Shown here piece after piece: positions 26,601 to 34,191 of a DNA stretch of 64,000 bases. The first letter of the stretch is position 1, and each line of letters opens with the position of its first letter. This DNA comes from JAUIAI01 sp963732405 (GTDB lineage Bacteria; Pseudomonadota; Gammaproteobacteria; Burkholderiales; Burkholderiaceae_E), in NCBI GenBank assembly GCA_963732405.1, contig CAVSZG010000001.1, forward strand, positions 3,286,001 through 3,350,000. Direction: 5' to 3'. The notes under the pieces were generated by a model. That model was given only the letters and a program-made list of their open reading frames with translations, made no database searches and was not told where the DNA came from. Made by a program: the position numbers and the translations under genes.

Positions 26601-26697
26601 GTATGTGCAGATCGACCGCCTGGGTCGACGGCTGGCGAGCCGGCGCGCGACCACCGCGTCAACGCGTCGCGGCACTGTGTTCGATGGCAAGGCATGA
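23599..26697 (+). CDS. mdtC: RND multidrug efflux transporter, MdtC-like
   Basis: The 1032-residue partner RND subunit begins MNLSAPFIVRPVATSLLTIG, close to the MdtC N-terminus. It carries the helix-4 relay in AVGFVVDDAIVVLENISRH and GIVKKNAIIMIDVAIRQQR near the end. It is about the same size as the upstream paralog but clearly divergent, as in MdtB/MdtC pairs. The ATG overlaps the upstream stop. No outer-membrane factor gene follows; the next gene is convergent, so the pump must borrow a TolC-type channel from elsewhere. Confidence 0.95.
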   Translation: MNLSAPFIVRPVATSLLTIGIALAGLVGYLNLPLALLPRVEFPTISVSANLPGASPETMAATVATPLERVLGTISGVTEITSYSSAGRSQVSIQFELSRDIDDAARDVQAGINAAQKLLPSGMPSPPTYYKRNPADSPMIVLALTSDTLSRGQMYDAAATVIAQGISQIEGVGQVMVSGSAAPAVRVELEPDRLVARGIGLDAVRRAIQSASVAGPKGSLDTDTLTWQIGANDQLRTAAEFEQVIVQSRNGTVVRLGEVATLSDSVDNVRHYGISDGQESVLVFVYKEAGSNIIATVERVHRMLPRLRASVSPAIDFTEIGDRTVGIRASLREVQKAMAVAVGLVVVAVLLFLRDARASLLPIVAVPVSLAGTFALMAVFGFTLDNLSAMALTIAVGFVVDDAIVVLENISRHVERGLMPMQAALRGAREIGFTIVSMSLSLAAVFIPILALGGVVGRLFHEFALITVAAILISMLVSLTTTPMMAAALLVPRERQTGVRRYPIASRLFRAYRRSLKWVLRHQPLAMVLLLAVIGLNVLLYNSIPKAFFPKQDTGRLWGSVRADQSSSFQIMRQRVDDFSAVLRADPAVEHVNGYAGGNQTNSARFFITLKPRDERDASAEVVVARLRKQLAGFPGVRLYLSPIQDIRIGAREASTDYYYSLQADDLDELRIWEPRVRRALSALPELIDIDTDQQDDGLQTSLVIDRDAAARLGLSMRAIENTLNDAFGQRQVGVIYHPLNQYRVVMELAAPYLQSPAVLDQLSVINTRGEPIALFSFARIEATNTPLSISHENGSPATTISFGLPLGGSLSAATEAIDRAVARLALPISVRGSFQGNASAFQQSLSSQPLLIAAAILTIYLLLGILYESLLHPLTVLSTLPSAGVGALLALMLFGAEFSIIALIGVILLIGIVKKNAIIMIDVAIRQQRITRGSAGAAIFRAANRRVRPILMTTFAGILAAVPLAIGSGDGAELRQPLGIAIVGGLIVSQLLTLYTTPVVYVQIDRLGRRLASRRATTASTRRGTVFDGKA

Positions 26698-26728
26698 GCG
26701 GCAGCGGGCAGGCCGGTGTCTGGCGATC

Positions 26729-27940
26729 TCAGGCCTTGTCATCGAGCCTCCGGGCTGGTGAGGCGTCGGTGCGGGTCGTAGCCGGTGCGGCAAGTAGCCG
26801 GCCACCCGGCGTGGGCACTGGCACACCGGTGGTGTGAGGCCAACTGATCGGCAGGCCGCGTTGGGTTCGCACCGCCAGCAGCGCAAACGCCTCGGCTTCG
26901 ATCGAGTCGCCCCGCCAGCCGGCCTGTTCGGCGCTCATCACGATCGTGCGCGGCATGGCTGTCTGCAGCATGGACATCAGCGTGGGATTGCGCCGTCCGC
27001 CGCCACAGACGATGAGATGGTCGGGCATCTGGGGCAGTTGGGCGAGCGCCGCGGCCACAGTTGCCGCTGTGAAGGCAGTGAGCGTGGCTGCGCCATCCGC
27101 GAAGCCCAGTCCCGCCACCATCGACCGATTAAAATCGTAGCGATCCAGCGACTTGGGCCAGGCCTGACGCAGGTACGGATGATCCAGCAGGGCCTGGAGC
27201 CGCTGCTGATCGACCCGACCGGTTTGCGCGATGCGACCATCGACATCGTAGGTGCCATGACCGTGAGCTTCCACCCATTCATCGAGCGGTCCATTGGCCG
27301 GGCCGGTGTCGAAGGCGATCAGCGAGCCATCGGGCAGGCGAAGCGTGATGTTCGCCACGCCACCCAGATTCAGGGCGGCATTGGGACGATCACCCAGGGC
27401 GGCAAGCAGCGCGCCATGATAGGCAGGTGCCAGCGGCGCGCCCTGCCCGCCGGCCGATATGTCGGCACTGCGAAAATCATAGGCCAGTGTCACACCGAGT
27501 CGGGCCTGCAGCGACGCGGCATCCAGCAACTGCCGGGTTGCGCCGGGCTGTGAGGGCAGGGTGCGACGGTGCAGCACGGTCTGGCCGTGAACGCCGACCA
27601 GTTCGGGCACCGGGCCCTCCCAACGCTCGAGCAATTGCCGCCAGGTCTGCTCATGGGTATCTGTGATCACCGCCATGGCCGCATCGAAGCAGGCGCGTGG
27701 CTCGGGGCCGATCCAGTTCCACTGCCGCGCTGCGTCGGTCGCCTGCTGCAGGATCGCGCGTTCTTCGGGTGTGTAGCGGCGCTCGGTGGCCGGACCGAGA
27801 TCGGTCACGGTGTGACCATTGGTCAGCACGATCGCCGCATCGACCGCATCCAGTGAAGTGCCCGACATGAAGCCGGCAACCCAGACCGGGTTGAACGGAT
27901 TCGGACTCCGGGCAGGCGAAGTCATCGCATCACCGTTCAT
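26729..27940 (-). CDS. anmK: Anhydro-N-acetylmuramic acid kinase AnmK
   Basis: AnmK phosphorylates and opens 1,6-anhydro-MurNAc released during cell-wall turnover, feeding it back as MurNAc-6-phosphate. The 403-residue product shows the nucleotide-binding GFMSGTSLDAVDAAIV near the start, GVHGQTVLHR, FDTGPANGPLDEWVE and the late ICGGGRRNPTLM. The start ATG used is 4 bases after the end of the upstream kinase gene; the open frame extends further into that gene but the family begins near VWVAGFMSGTS. It probably forms a two-gene operon with the ribokinase-like gene. Confidence 0.95.
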   Translation of the reverse strand: MNGDAMTSPARSPNPFNPVWVAGFMSGTSLDAVDAAIVLTNGHTVTDLGPATERRYTPEERAILQQATDAARQWNWIGPEPRACFDAAMAVITDTHEQTWRQLLERWEGPVPELVGVHGQTVLHRRTLPSQPGATRQLLDAASLQARLGVTLAYDFRSADISAGGQGAPLAPAYHGALLAALGDRPNAALNLGGVANITLRLPDGSLIAFDTGPANGPLDEWVEAHGHGTYDVDGRIAQTGRVDQQRLQALLDHPYLRQAWPKSLDRYDFNRSMVAGLGFADGAATLTAFTAATVAAALAQLPQMPDHLIVCGGGRRNPTLMSMLQTAMPRTIVMSAEQAGWRGDSIEAEAFALLAVRTQRGLPISWPHTTGVPVPTPGGRLLAAPATTRTDASPARRLDDKA

Positions 27941-27944
27941 CACA

Positions 27945-28943
27945 TCATTTGCCTGCGTGGTCGAGGTCATCACGACGGCCCAGCGATGGCATGGCACCTC
28001 GGCCGCGACAGGCATGACTGCCGGCGCGCACACCCAGTTCGAGCGCATCGGCAGGGCGGCCATGGCGAATCAGGTCGGCGGCGAATGCGCCGGCGAATGC
28101 ATCGCCGGCACCGGTCGTGTCGACCACCTCGGTGGCGGGCGCCGGCAGGTGAACGAGTGACTGGTCTGCGAGCAGCAGGATCGCACCCTGGGCACCCAGG
28201 GTGATGATCACGCCCCGGTCGACCGATTCGACGAGCACGGCGGCCAGCGCATATCCGGTGGCAATCGGGTCGTGGGGATCGTCGGTGACGCCATCGGGCA
28301 GGGCGGCATTGGCAAGCGGTTCTGAGCCGGTGCAAAGCTGCGCGACCAGCGCGTGCGCTTCGGATTCATTGACGATGAGGAAGTCGGTCAGCGCGAGCAG
28401 TTCGGTCAGCGAGGACTCGATGACCGGCGCGGCATTCAAGACCGTGATGGCGCCCGCGTCCCGTGCCGTGCCAAAGGCGCTCACGAGCGTCACCAGGGGG
28501 ACTTCGAGCTGGGCGAGCACGAGCCGGGCGCTGCGCAACATCGTCTGCGCATCGGAGAGGTATCCGGGCAGCAGGGCCGCATTCGCACCGGCGACAATCA
28601 CGATCTGATTCTCGCCGGCGGCATTCACCGTAATGAAGGCCGTGCCAGTTGGTGTGGCATCGTGAACCACCACTCGCGTCGTATCGATGGCCTCACGGTT
28701 CCATAACTGCCGGGCCGCCTGGCCGGCCGCATCATCGCCGACGGCGGCGATCATGCCAACGCGGGTGCCCAGACGGGCGGCCTGCACAGCCTGATTGCTG
28801 CCCTTGCCACCGTCGCTCTGAACCAGGTCGAGGGCCGCGAGCGTTTCGCCGGGCAGCGGAAAACGCGGTACCCGGATGCCGATGTCCAGGTTGTAGCTGC
28901 CGACCACGATCAGATCAGGGGATTGCACCGGGGCTGGTGTCAT
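27945..28943 (-). CDS. rbsK: Ribokinase-like PfkB family carbohydrate kinase
   Basis: The 332-residue kinase has the two PfkB signatures: GGKGSNQAVQAARLG near residue 45 and DTTGAGDAFAGAFAADLIRHG near 280, where the Asp is the catalytic base. The N-terminal VVGSYNLDIGIRVPRFPLPG and SEAHALVAQ region are typical of ribokinase, which makes ribose-5-phosphate from ribose. No ribose transporter is adjacent, so another sugar or nucleoside is possible. It lies directly upstream of anmK on the same strand. Confidence 0.85.
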   Translation of the reverse strand: MTPAPVQSPDLIVVGSYNLDIGIRVPRFPLPGETLAALDLVQSDGGKGSNQAVQAARLGTRVGMIAAVGDDAAGQAARQLWNREAIDTTRVVVHDATPTGTAFITVNAAGENQIVIVAGANAALLPGYLSDAQTMLRSARLVLAQLEVPLVTLVSAFGTARDAGAITVLNAAPVIESSLTELLALTDFLIVNESEAHALVAQLCTGSEPLANAALPDGVTDDPHDPIATGYALAAVLVESVDRGVIITLGAQGAILLLADQSLVHLPAPATEVVDTTGAGDAFAGAFAADLIRHGRPADALELGVRAGSHACRGRGAMPSLGRRDDLDHAGK

Positions 28944-28997
28944 CTTGGTCAGGCGCTCCGCTTTGGCAACGGCCCACAGTCTAGCGCGTGGGATTGA

Positions 28998-29011
28998 TTG
29001 ACCGGCATCAA
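28998..29011 (+). promoter_or_regulatory. Fnr/Dnr-type binding site upstream of the universal stress protein gene
   Basis: TTGACCGGCATCAA matches the Fnr consensus TTGAT-N4-ATCAA with one mismatch (T to C at position 5). Its centre is about 95 bases before the universal stress protein ATG. A class II promoter (site at -41.5) would start transcription near 29046, leaving a leader of about 50 bases. Anaerobic, Anr-dependent universal stress proteins are known in Pseudomonas, which supports the reading. Confidence 0.6.
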
Positions 29012-29098
29012 GGCAGGCCTACTGCAATATGGCACGATGATCGCATCACGGTTCGTCAGGCCCGGCGCGCCTGTCGGGCAACAGCCACGGAGAACACC

Positions 29099-29935
29099 AT
29101 GAGCTACAAGACGATATTGCTGCACGTCGACGATGCCCCGTCATTCAAGGAACGCATGAATGTCGCGGCCCAGCTTGCCCAGCGCCACACCGCGCATCTG
29201 ATCGGTCTGGCACCCACCAGCGTGGCGATTCTGCCCATTGGTGACTACATGGGCGGTTCGACCCAGTTGATGGCCCAGATCCAGAGTCAGCTCGATGAGA
29301 CGGCGCAGCGCGCGATCGAGTCCTTCGAGCAGACTTGCCGTCGCATGGGTCTGGACTCATGGGAGGCGAGGCTCATGAAGGACAGCCCGGTGGACAGCAT
29401 GCTGACCAGCGCCCGTTATTCGGATCTGATCATCGTCGGCCAGCCCGGCGACGGGGGCGGCACCGATGCCGCCGGCGCCGGCTTCCTCGAACAGGTTCTG
29501 CTCGGGGCCGGACGGCCAGTCCTGATGCTGCCATCGCGTGGCTCTGTGCAGAAGGTCGGCGAACGCGCAATCATTGCCTGGGATGCGAGCCGGGAGGCGG
29601 CGCGAGCGGTCACCGATGCGCTGCCCCTGCTGATCGCCGCCCACGAGGTCGAGGTGGCGGTCGTCAATCCGAACAAGGCCCGCGGCCAGCATGGTCAGGA
29701 GCCCGGTGCCGATGTCGCCCTGTTCCTCGCCCGCCATGGCGTGAAGGCGACGGTCAAGCAACTGGTGACGAATATCGATGTCGCCAACACCTTGTTGTCG
29801 CATATCGCGGACACCAGTGCCGATCTGCTCGTGATGGGCGGCTATGGCCACTCGCGGGTTCGGGAATGGGTGCTGGGAGGCGTGACACGCACCATCCTCG
29901 GATCCATGACAGTGCCGGTCCTGATGGCCCATTGA
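29099..29935 (+). CDS. Tandem universal stress protein (two UspA domains)
   Basis: The 278-residue cytoplasmic protein consists of two Usp folds. The first starts at YKTILLHVDDAPSF and has a weak nucleotide site (LIIVGQPGDGGGTDAAG). The second ends with the ATP-binding pattern VMGGYGHSRVREWVLGGVTR. The ATG is preceded by ACGGAGAA as ribosome binding site; the frame is open 37 codons further upstream but that part is not Usp-like. An Fnr-type site sits about 90 bases upstream, so induction under low oxygen is likely. The stop overlaps the possible TTG start of a receiver-domain gene. Confidence 0.93.
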   Translation: MSYKTILLHVDDAPSFKERMNVAAQLAQRHTAHLIGLAPTSVAILPIGDYMGGSTQLMAQIQSQLDETAQRAIESFEQTCRRMGLDSWEARLMKDSPVDSMLTSARYSDLIIVGQPGDGGGTDAAGAGFLEQVLLGAGRPVLMLPSRGSVQKVGERAIIAWDASREAARAVTDALPLLIAAHEVEVAVVNPNKARGQHGQEPGADVALFLARHGVKATVKQLVTNIDVANTLLSHIADTSADLLVMGGYGHSRVREWVLGGVTRTILGSMTVPVLMAH

Positions 29936-30345
29936 AGCGTCCGACCGATTTGCTTCCACCACGCCACGCCGCGACGGGGCACGGCTTGCGAATCCTCGTC
30001 ATCGACGCGTCCGATCTGGTGGCGGATCGACTCGGTCGAGCCCTGGGTGCGATTCCGGGCGTTGGTTGTGTGCAGCGGGCCGGCGAGGCGGCCCATGCCA
30101 TTGCCATGGTGCGTCGATCGCCCCCCGACCTGGTGATACTCGATATCAACCTGGGCGAGAGTCGGGGTCTGGACGTGCTGGATTACCTGCGTGAACAACA
30201 ACCACGCATCAAGCTCATCGTGATCGCGGACGACGACACGGTCACGGCACGCATCCATCTGCTCGCCACCGGCGTCTACGCCTACTTCGACAAGTCACTC
30301 GAGTTCGACGATCTGCAGGATCTGGTCGCGCAGCTGGCCTCCTAG
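29932..30345 (+). CDS. Stand-alone response regulator receiver domain protein
   Basis: The 137-residue protein is essentially one receiver domain: RILVIDASDLVADRLG at the start, the phosphoacceptor Asp in DLVILDINLGESRGLDVLDY, and TGVYAYFDKSLEFDDL carrying the conserved Lys. The first acidic pair is weakened (IDAS instead of DD). No DNA-binding or output domain follows. No ATG is available; the start is TTG overlapping the universal stress protein stop (TTGA), or a TTG slightly downstream (29950 or 29985). It is probably cotranscribed with that gene and ends 4 bases into the convergent histidine kinase gene. Confidence 0.8.
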   Translation: MKRPTDLLPPRHAATGHGLRILVIDASDLVADRLGRALGAIPGVGCVQRAGEAAHAIAMVRRSPPDLVILDINLGESRGLDVLDYLREQQPRIKLIVIADDDTVTARIHLLATGVYAYFDKSLEFDDLQDLVAQLAS

Positions 30346-31856
30346 CGTCCTGAATCCGGTCCGGCTGCGCCGGCGGGCAGTTCGAATTCGATCAAGGTAC
30401 CCTGACCGGGCGCGGATCGGATGGTCATCCGTCCGTTCAGGCTGTCCACACGCTCGCGCAGACCGACCAGACCGAGCGCGCCTTCCTTTTCTTCGTCCGG
30501 TGGCACCATGCCGCGGCCATCGTCGCGCACGCGCAGCGTGAGCCTGTCTGCCTCGCGGGTCAGGGTCACCCAGACATGCGTGGCCGCGGCATGCTTGGCA
30601 ACATTGTGAATGGCTTCCTGCACGAGTCGGAAGATGGTGATCGACCGGGATTCATCCAGTTCGATGGCTTCGTCCATGCTGAACTCGCAGGCCAGTCCTG
30701 CGCGCTTGCAACTGTCGTGAAGAAAGCTCTCCAATGCCGGCATCAGGCCCAGATCATCGAGGATCTTGGGTCGCAGGCCGGTGGCCAGGCGCCGGACTGC
30801 CGCGACCGTCTCGGTGAGCAATTCATCCATCTGATCGAGGGCGTCGAACAGCTGGGGACGGTTCGAGGGCAGGGACAGGCGTAAGGCCGACACATCCATC
30901 TTGAGGGCCGACAGCCGCTGACCGATGTCGTCATGCAGTTCACGCGAGACCCGGCGCTGCTCTTCCTCGCGAATGGTCTGCAGACGCGCAGTCAGACTGC
31001 GAAGTCGCTCGCGCGCCCGCGCCAGTGCCCGATCCGAGGCGACTCGGAGCGAGACATCGCGCAAAATGACATTGAACACATTGCGGCCATTCTCGCGCAG
31101 ATGGGAGATCGACGCCTCGAGCGGAAACTCGGTGCCATCGGCCCGCATGCCGGTCACGCCCAAATGGCCGGCCAGATGTCTGGCGGTCACGCCGCTCTCG
31201 CCGAATTGGCGGACATGCTCGCGGTGCGCCTGCCGGAACCGCAAGGGAATGAAGCGGTTGATGTCGCTGCCGATCAATTCCTCATGACTGCATCCCAGCA
31301 ATGCGCTGGCCGCGGGATTCGCATAGGTGATGCGTTGCTCGTCATCGGTGGACAGAATCGCGTCGGGCGCACCGTCGGCCAGGGCCTGCATTCGGGCGCG
31401 GCGCAGCGCCGTCGAATCCAGGGCTGCGGGATCCGGCGCGACTGTGGGGTGCGCCGCCGCTGATGACGTATCGGCCCGGTGTGCCAGGGCAACCTGGAGC
31501 CGATCGCCGGCCATGGCCAGCTGGAGCAAGACAGGGATCCGCCGGCCATCCTGATGACGCAGCCACGCCGGCAGAAGGTGAAGACCGTCGGCCTCGGGCG
31601 GATCGATCGACCCATCGTGGATATTCCCGACCCGGTCGGCACCCGCGCGCAGTGCATCGGCGAGTTGTTGGAAGGTCGCCTGCGATCCGGCGTCGAGGAT
31701 CTCGTCGATGCTGCCCGGCCGATCGGGCAGTGCCGGATCAAAACCCAGCCAGCGCAGCGCGCGATGATTGATCCGGACCAGACGGTTATCGGGTGCGAGC
31801 ATGCACAGGCCGCAGGCAGCGAGCTCGAAAGGGTCGGTCGGATCAAGGTGAACCAT
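30342..31856 (-). CDS. Cytoplasmic PAS-domain sensor histidine kinase (NarX/HisKA_3 type)
   Basis: The 504-residue kinase has two PAS domains (about 8-110 and 150-270; DGAPDAILSTDDEQRITYAN), a HisKA_3 dimerisation domain with the phospho-His in SRELHDDIGQRLSALKMDVS near 304, and an ATPase domain (AIHNVAKHAAATHVWVTL, RDDGRGM, GLVGLRERVDSLNG). There are no membrane segments, so the signal is intracellular, perhaps redox or a ligand. Its partner is surely the divergent LuxR-type regulator: the two start codons lie side by side (minus ATG at 31856, plus ATG at 31855 or 31876). Confidence 0.92.
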   Translation of the reverse strand: MVHLDPTDPFELAACGLCMLAPDNRLVRINHRALRWLGFDPALPDRPGSIDEILDAGSQATFQQLADALRAGADRVGNIHDGSIDPPEADGLHLLPAWLRHQDGRRIPVLLQLAMAGDRLQVALAHRADTSSAAAHPTVAPDPAALDSTALRRARMQALADGAPDAILSTDDEQRITYANPAASALLGCSHEELIGSDINRFIPLRFRQAHREHVRQFGESGVTARHLAGHLGVTGMRADGTEFPLEASISHLRENGRNVFNVILRDVSLRVASDRALARARERLRSLTARLQTIREEEQRRVSRELHDDIGQRLSALKMDVSALRLSLPSNRPQLFDALDQMDELLTETVAAVRRLATGLRPKILDDLGLMPALESFLHDSCKRAGLACEFSMDEAIELDESRSITIFRLVQEAIHNVAKHAAATHVWVTLTREADRLTLRVRDDGRGMVPPDEEKEGALGLVGLRERVDSLNGRMTIRSAPGQGTLIEFELPAGAAGPDSGR

Positions 31857-31875
31857 GTCACCCTATACTACGACG

Positions 31876-32544
31876 ATGATCCGGATCCTTGTCGCCGATG
31901 ACCATTCCCTGATCCGCGAGGGCTTGCGCCGGATCGTTGCCGAGCAGGCCGATCTGTCGGTTTGTGCCGAGGCGACGGACGGCGCCGAAACGCTTGAGGC
32001 GGTCAGTGTCCATCGTCCCGATGTGCTGTTGCTCGATCTGTCGATGCCGGACACCAGCGGCTTTGATCTGATCAAGCGATTGCATGCCCAATGGCCAACG
32101 CTGCCTATCCTGGTGCTCACCATGCATGATGAGCATCAATATGCGGTCCGGGCGATCCGCGCCGGCGCCCGCGGTTACCTGACCAAGGAGAGCGCGAGCA
32201 TCCAGCTGGTCAATGCGATCCGTAAGGTCGCCCAGGGGCGTCCCTACATCAGTGCGGCGGTCGCCGAGCAACTCGCGATGAACGAGATGCCCGGTCATGC
32301 CGAGGCCTTGCACGACGACTTGTCGAACCGGGAAATGCAGGTGCTCGAGAGGCTGGTATCCGGTCAGTCCGTCTCGCAGATCGCGAACCAGCTCAACCTG
32401 AGCGTCAAGACGATCAGCACGCACAAGGCGCGCGTGTTGGGCAAGCTGCGCCTGACCTCGCTTGCCGAACTGGTCCGCTATTCCATCGAACATGGCCTGG
32501 TGGCCGATCCTCAGGTCGCGCCACATTCCTTGCGCGAGCGCTGA
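31876..32544 (+). CDS. NarL/FixJ-family response regulator
   Basis: The 222-residue regulator has a receiver domain with acidic pocket DDH at 8-10, phospho-Asp54 in LLLDLSMPD and Lys in GYLTKESA. A LuxR-type DNA-binding domain follows (LSNREMQVLERLVSGQSVSQ, LNLSVKTISTHKARVLGKL). It should be phosphorylated by the divergent PAS kinase. An ATG seven codons upstream (31855) is also in frame and overlaps the kinase start; the chosen ATG begins directly with the conserved MIRILVADDH. Targets may be nitrate or anaerobic genes, judged only from neighbours. Confidence 0.92.
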   Translation: MIRILVADDHSLIREGLRRIVAEQADLSVCAEATDGAETLEAVSVHRPDVLLLDLSMPDTSGFDLIKRLHAQWPTLPILVLTMHDEHQYAVRAIRAGARGYLTKESASIQLVNAIRKVAQGRPYISAAVAEQLAMNEMPGHAEALHDDLSNREMQVLERLVSGQSVSQIANQLNLSVKTISTHKARVLGKLRLTSLAELVRYSIEHGLVADPQVAPHSLRER

Positions 32545-32717
32545 GGATCCCGGTGTCGTGTCGGAATCGTCCTACCGGGATGTCTGTGCCGCCTACCCGG
32601 CAATTCAGTCTTGGCCGATGGCATCGCGAGTCCTGTCCGGCGATACTGCACAGATGCCATGCCTGGGCGTTCGCCACCGTCCCATGCGACGGTTCACCCT
32701 GATTCCGGAGGATCATC

Positions 32718-33608
32718 ATGTCGAGCGCCTCGTCAGGACCGGCGGAGAAAAGCGCCTCCACACCGACCCGGCCGGATCATGCGGACAGCGGGTTCGTGAC
32801 GTCGGCACGCGATCGATGGTGCACGGCGGCCGAGCTCAATGAGTTGCTTGGTTCGGCCAACCCCGGAGCCGATGCAAGCACGCCGCTGTTCGTGCATCGA
32901 CGCATCCGTGCCGGCCAGCGGCTGATCCATGTCGGGCACCCCTTCGACAGCCTGTACGTGGTCAATGGTGGATTCTTCAAGACCATGTATATCGATGAGT
33001 CCGGCTATGAGCAGGTGCTGGGCTTTCCCATGAAGGGCGACCTGATCGGTACCGACGGCATCGGTGGGCGAACCCATGTCAATGAGGTGATCGCCCTGAC
33101 CGCGGCGGATGTGATCGTGATTCCATTCAACGGACTCGAGGCGCTGGGTCGCGTCCAGCCCGGACTGGATGACATTCTGTTGCGCATGATCAGCCGGCAG
33201 CTGGTTCATGAGCAGCTCGCCCTGACGGCGATCGGCGCCTTGTCGGCCGAATCGCGCCTGGCCCGCTTTCTGCTGCGCACCGGTGAGCGGATGAAATCGC
33301 TGGGCTACTCGGATCGCGAATTCATCCTGCGCATGAGTCGCCAGGATATCGGCAGCTATCTGGGCATGAAGATCGAGACCGTGAGCAGGACCCTGACCGC
33401 GCTGGTGCGAAAGGGCCTGATCAGCATCGCCCAGCGCGAGGTGACGCTGATCGATCGCGAGGGACTCGACGAACTGCATCGACGGGGACCGGCCAGACCC
33501 GAAGCCACGGGCAGAAGCAATCGGGCACCGGCACGCACCCCGGCTACCTCAGGCCTTGCATCCACGCCGTGGTCCGGCCTCACGGGCGATCAGGATCCGC
33601 TTGCCTGA
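32718..33608 (+). CDS. Crp/Fnr family transcriptional regulator, Fnr/Dnr-like without the Fe-S cysteines
   Basis: The 296-residue protein has a cyclic-nucleotide-fold sensor domain (FKTMYIDESGYEQVLGFPMK, GDLIGTDGIGGRTHVNEVIA), a dimer helix and a winged helix with recognition helix GMKIETVSRTLTALVRKGL. The E-T-V-S-R pattern is the Fnr set of base-contacting residues for TTGAT-N4-ATCAA. Only one cysteine (RWCTAAEL) is present, so it cannot hold the Fnr 4Fe-4S cluster; a Dnr-like heme/NO sensor is a reasonable alternative. About 40 C-terminal residues rich in Ala, Pro and Arg are extra. A GGAGGATCATC ribosome binding region precedes the ATG. Sites it may bind occur near 28998, 34216 and 37679. 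Confidence 0.9.
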   Translation: MSSASSGPAEKSASTPTRPDHADSGFVTSARDRWCTAAELNELLGSANPGADASTPLFVHRRIRAGQRLIHVGHPFDSLYVVNGGFFKTMYIDESGYEQVLGFPMKGDLIGTDGIGGRTHVNEVIALTAADVIVIPFNGLEALGRVQPGLDDILLRMISRQLVHEQLALTAIGALSAESRLARFLLRTGERMKSLGYSDREFILRMSRQDIGSYLGMKIETVSRTLTALVRKGLISIAQREVTLIDREGLDELHRRGPARPEATGRSNRAPARTPATSGLASTPWSGLTGDQDPLA

Positions 33609-33633
33609 TCTGGCGCGGTTCACCGGCCTGGTC

Positions 33634-34161
33634 TCAGATATATGACACCAGATTGTCGACCTGATGGCGCAGACGCAGACTCAGATCGAGCGCCCGTTTG
33701 TCATTGTCACTGAGTAGTCGCTCGGCCAGTGGCAGCACCACGGTTTCTTCGAATCGCGCATGGGCCTGGTAGCGCTCCAACAATTGGGCGGCCAGGTCGG
33801 CCGGCAGATTGGCAGGCTTGCCTTTTTCAATGAGTTTGAGGGCCGGCTCCAGTTGCAGCCACAGCGCTTCCATGGCGCGGTGCTCGCGGCTCAGGCGGGC
33901 GGTGAGGGATTCGACCAGTTCAGCCTCATCGCCGGGCGCAGCGGCGGCCAGCATTTCAGTGAACAAGACCTTCTCTTCATCGGCATGATGCTCGATGAGC
34001 CCCCGCCTGCCCAGATCGCGCAGGCCGCCGGCCAGACGCTGGCGCTGGTCATTGGGCAGGGTCGAGGTCATGTCGGCGAGCAGCCGAAGCCGCGTCAGTT
34101 CGACCAGGATATCGTGATGGGCGCCGAGGAATCGGGCCGAGGCATCCACAGTGACTTGCAT
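33634..34161 (-). CDS. Hemerythrin-like (HHE domain) protein
   Basis: The 175-residue helical protein carries repeated metal-ligand candidates: FLGAHHDILVEL, IEHHADEEKVLFTEML, LSREHRAMEALW and YQAHARFEETVVLPLAERL. This is the H-HxxxE-H-HxxxE spacing of HHE cation-binding proteins, which use a di-iron centre in oxygen, NO or iron-sulfur repair roles. No signal peptide is seen. An Fnr-type site and a matching -10 lie 50-70 bases upstream, inside the end of the hybrid kinase gene, so it likely has its own anaerobic promoter. Confidence 0.88.
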   Translation of the reverse strand: MQVTVDASARFLGAHHDILVELTRLRLLADMTSTLPNDQRQRLAGGLRDLGRRGLIEHHADEEKVLFTEMLAAAAPGDEAELVESLTARLSREHRAMEALWLQLEPALKLIEKGKPANLPADLAAQLLERYQAHARFEETVVLPLAERLLSDNDKRALDLSLRLRHQVDNLVSYI

Positions 34162-34191
34162 GGCAGCGTCCGAGGGATTGAGAGCAGTACT

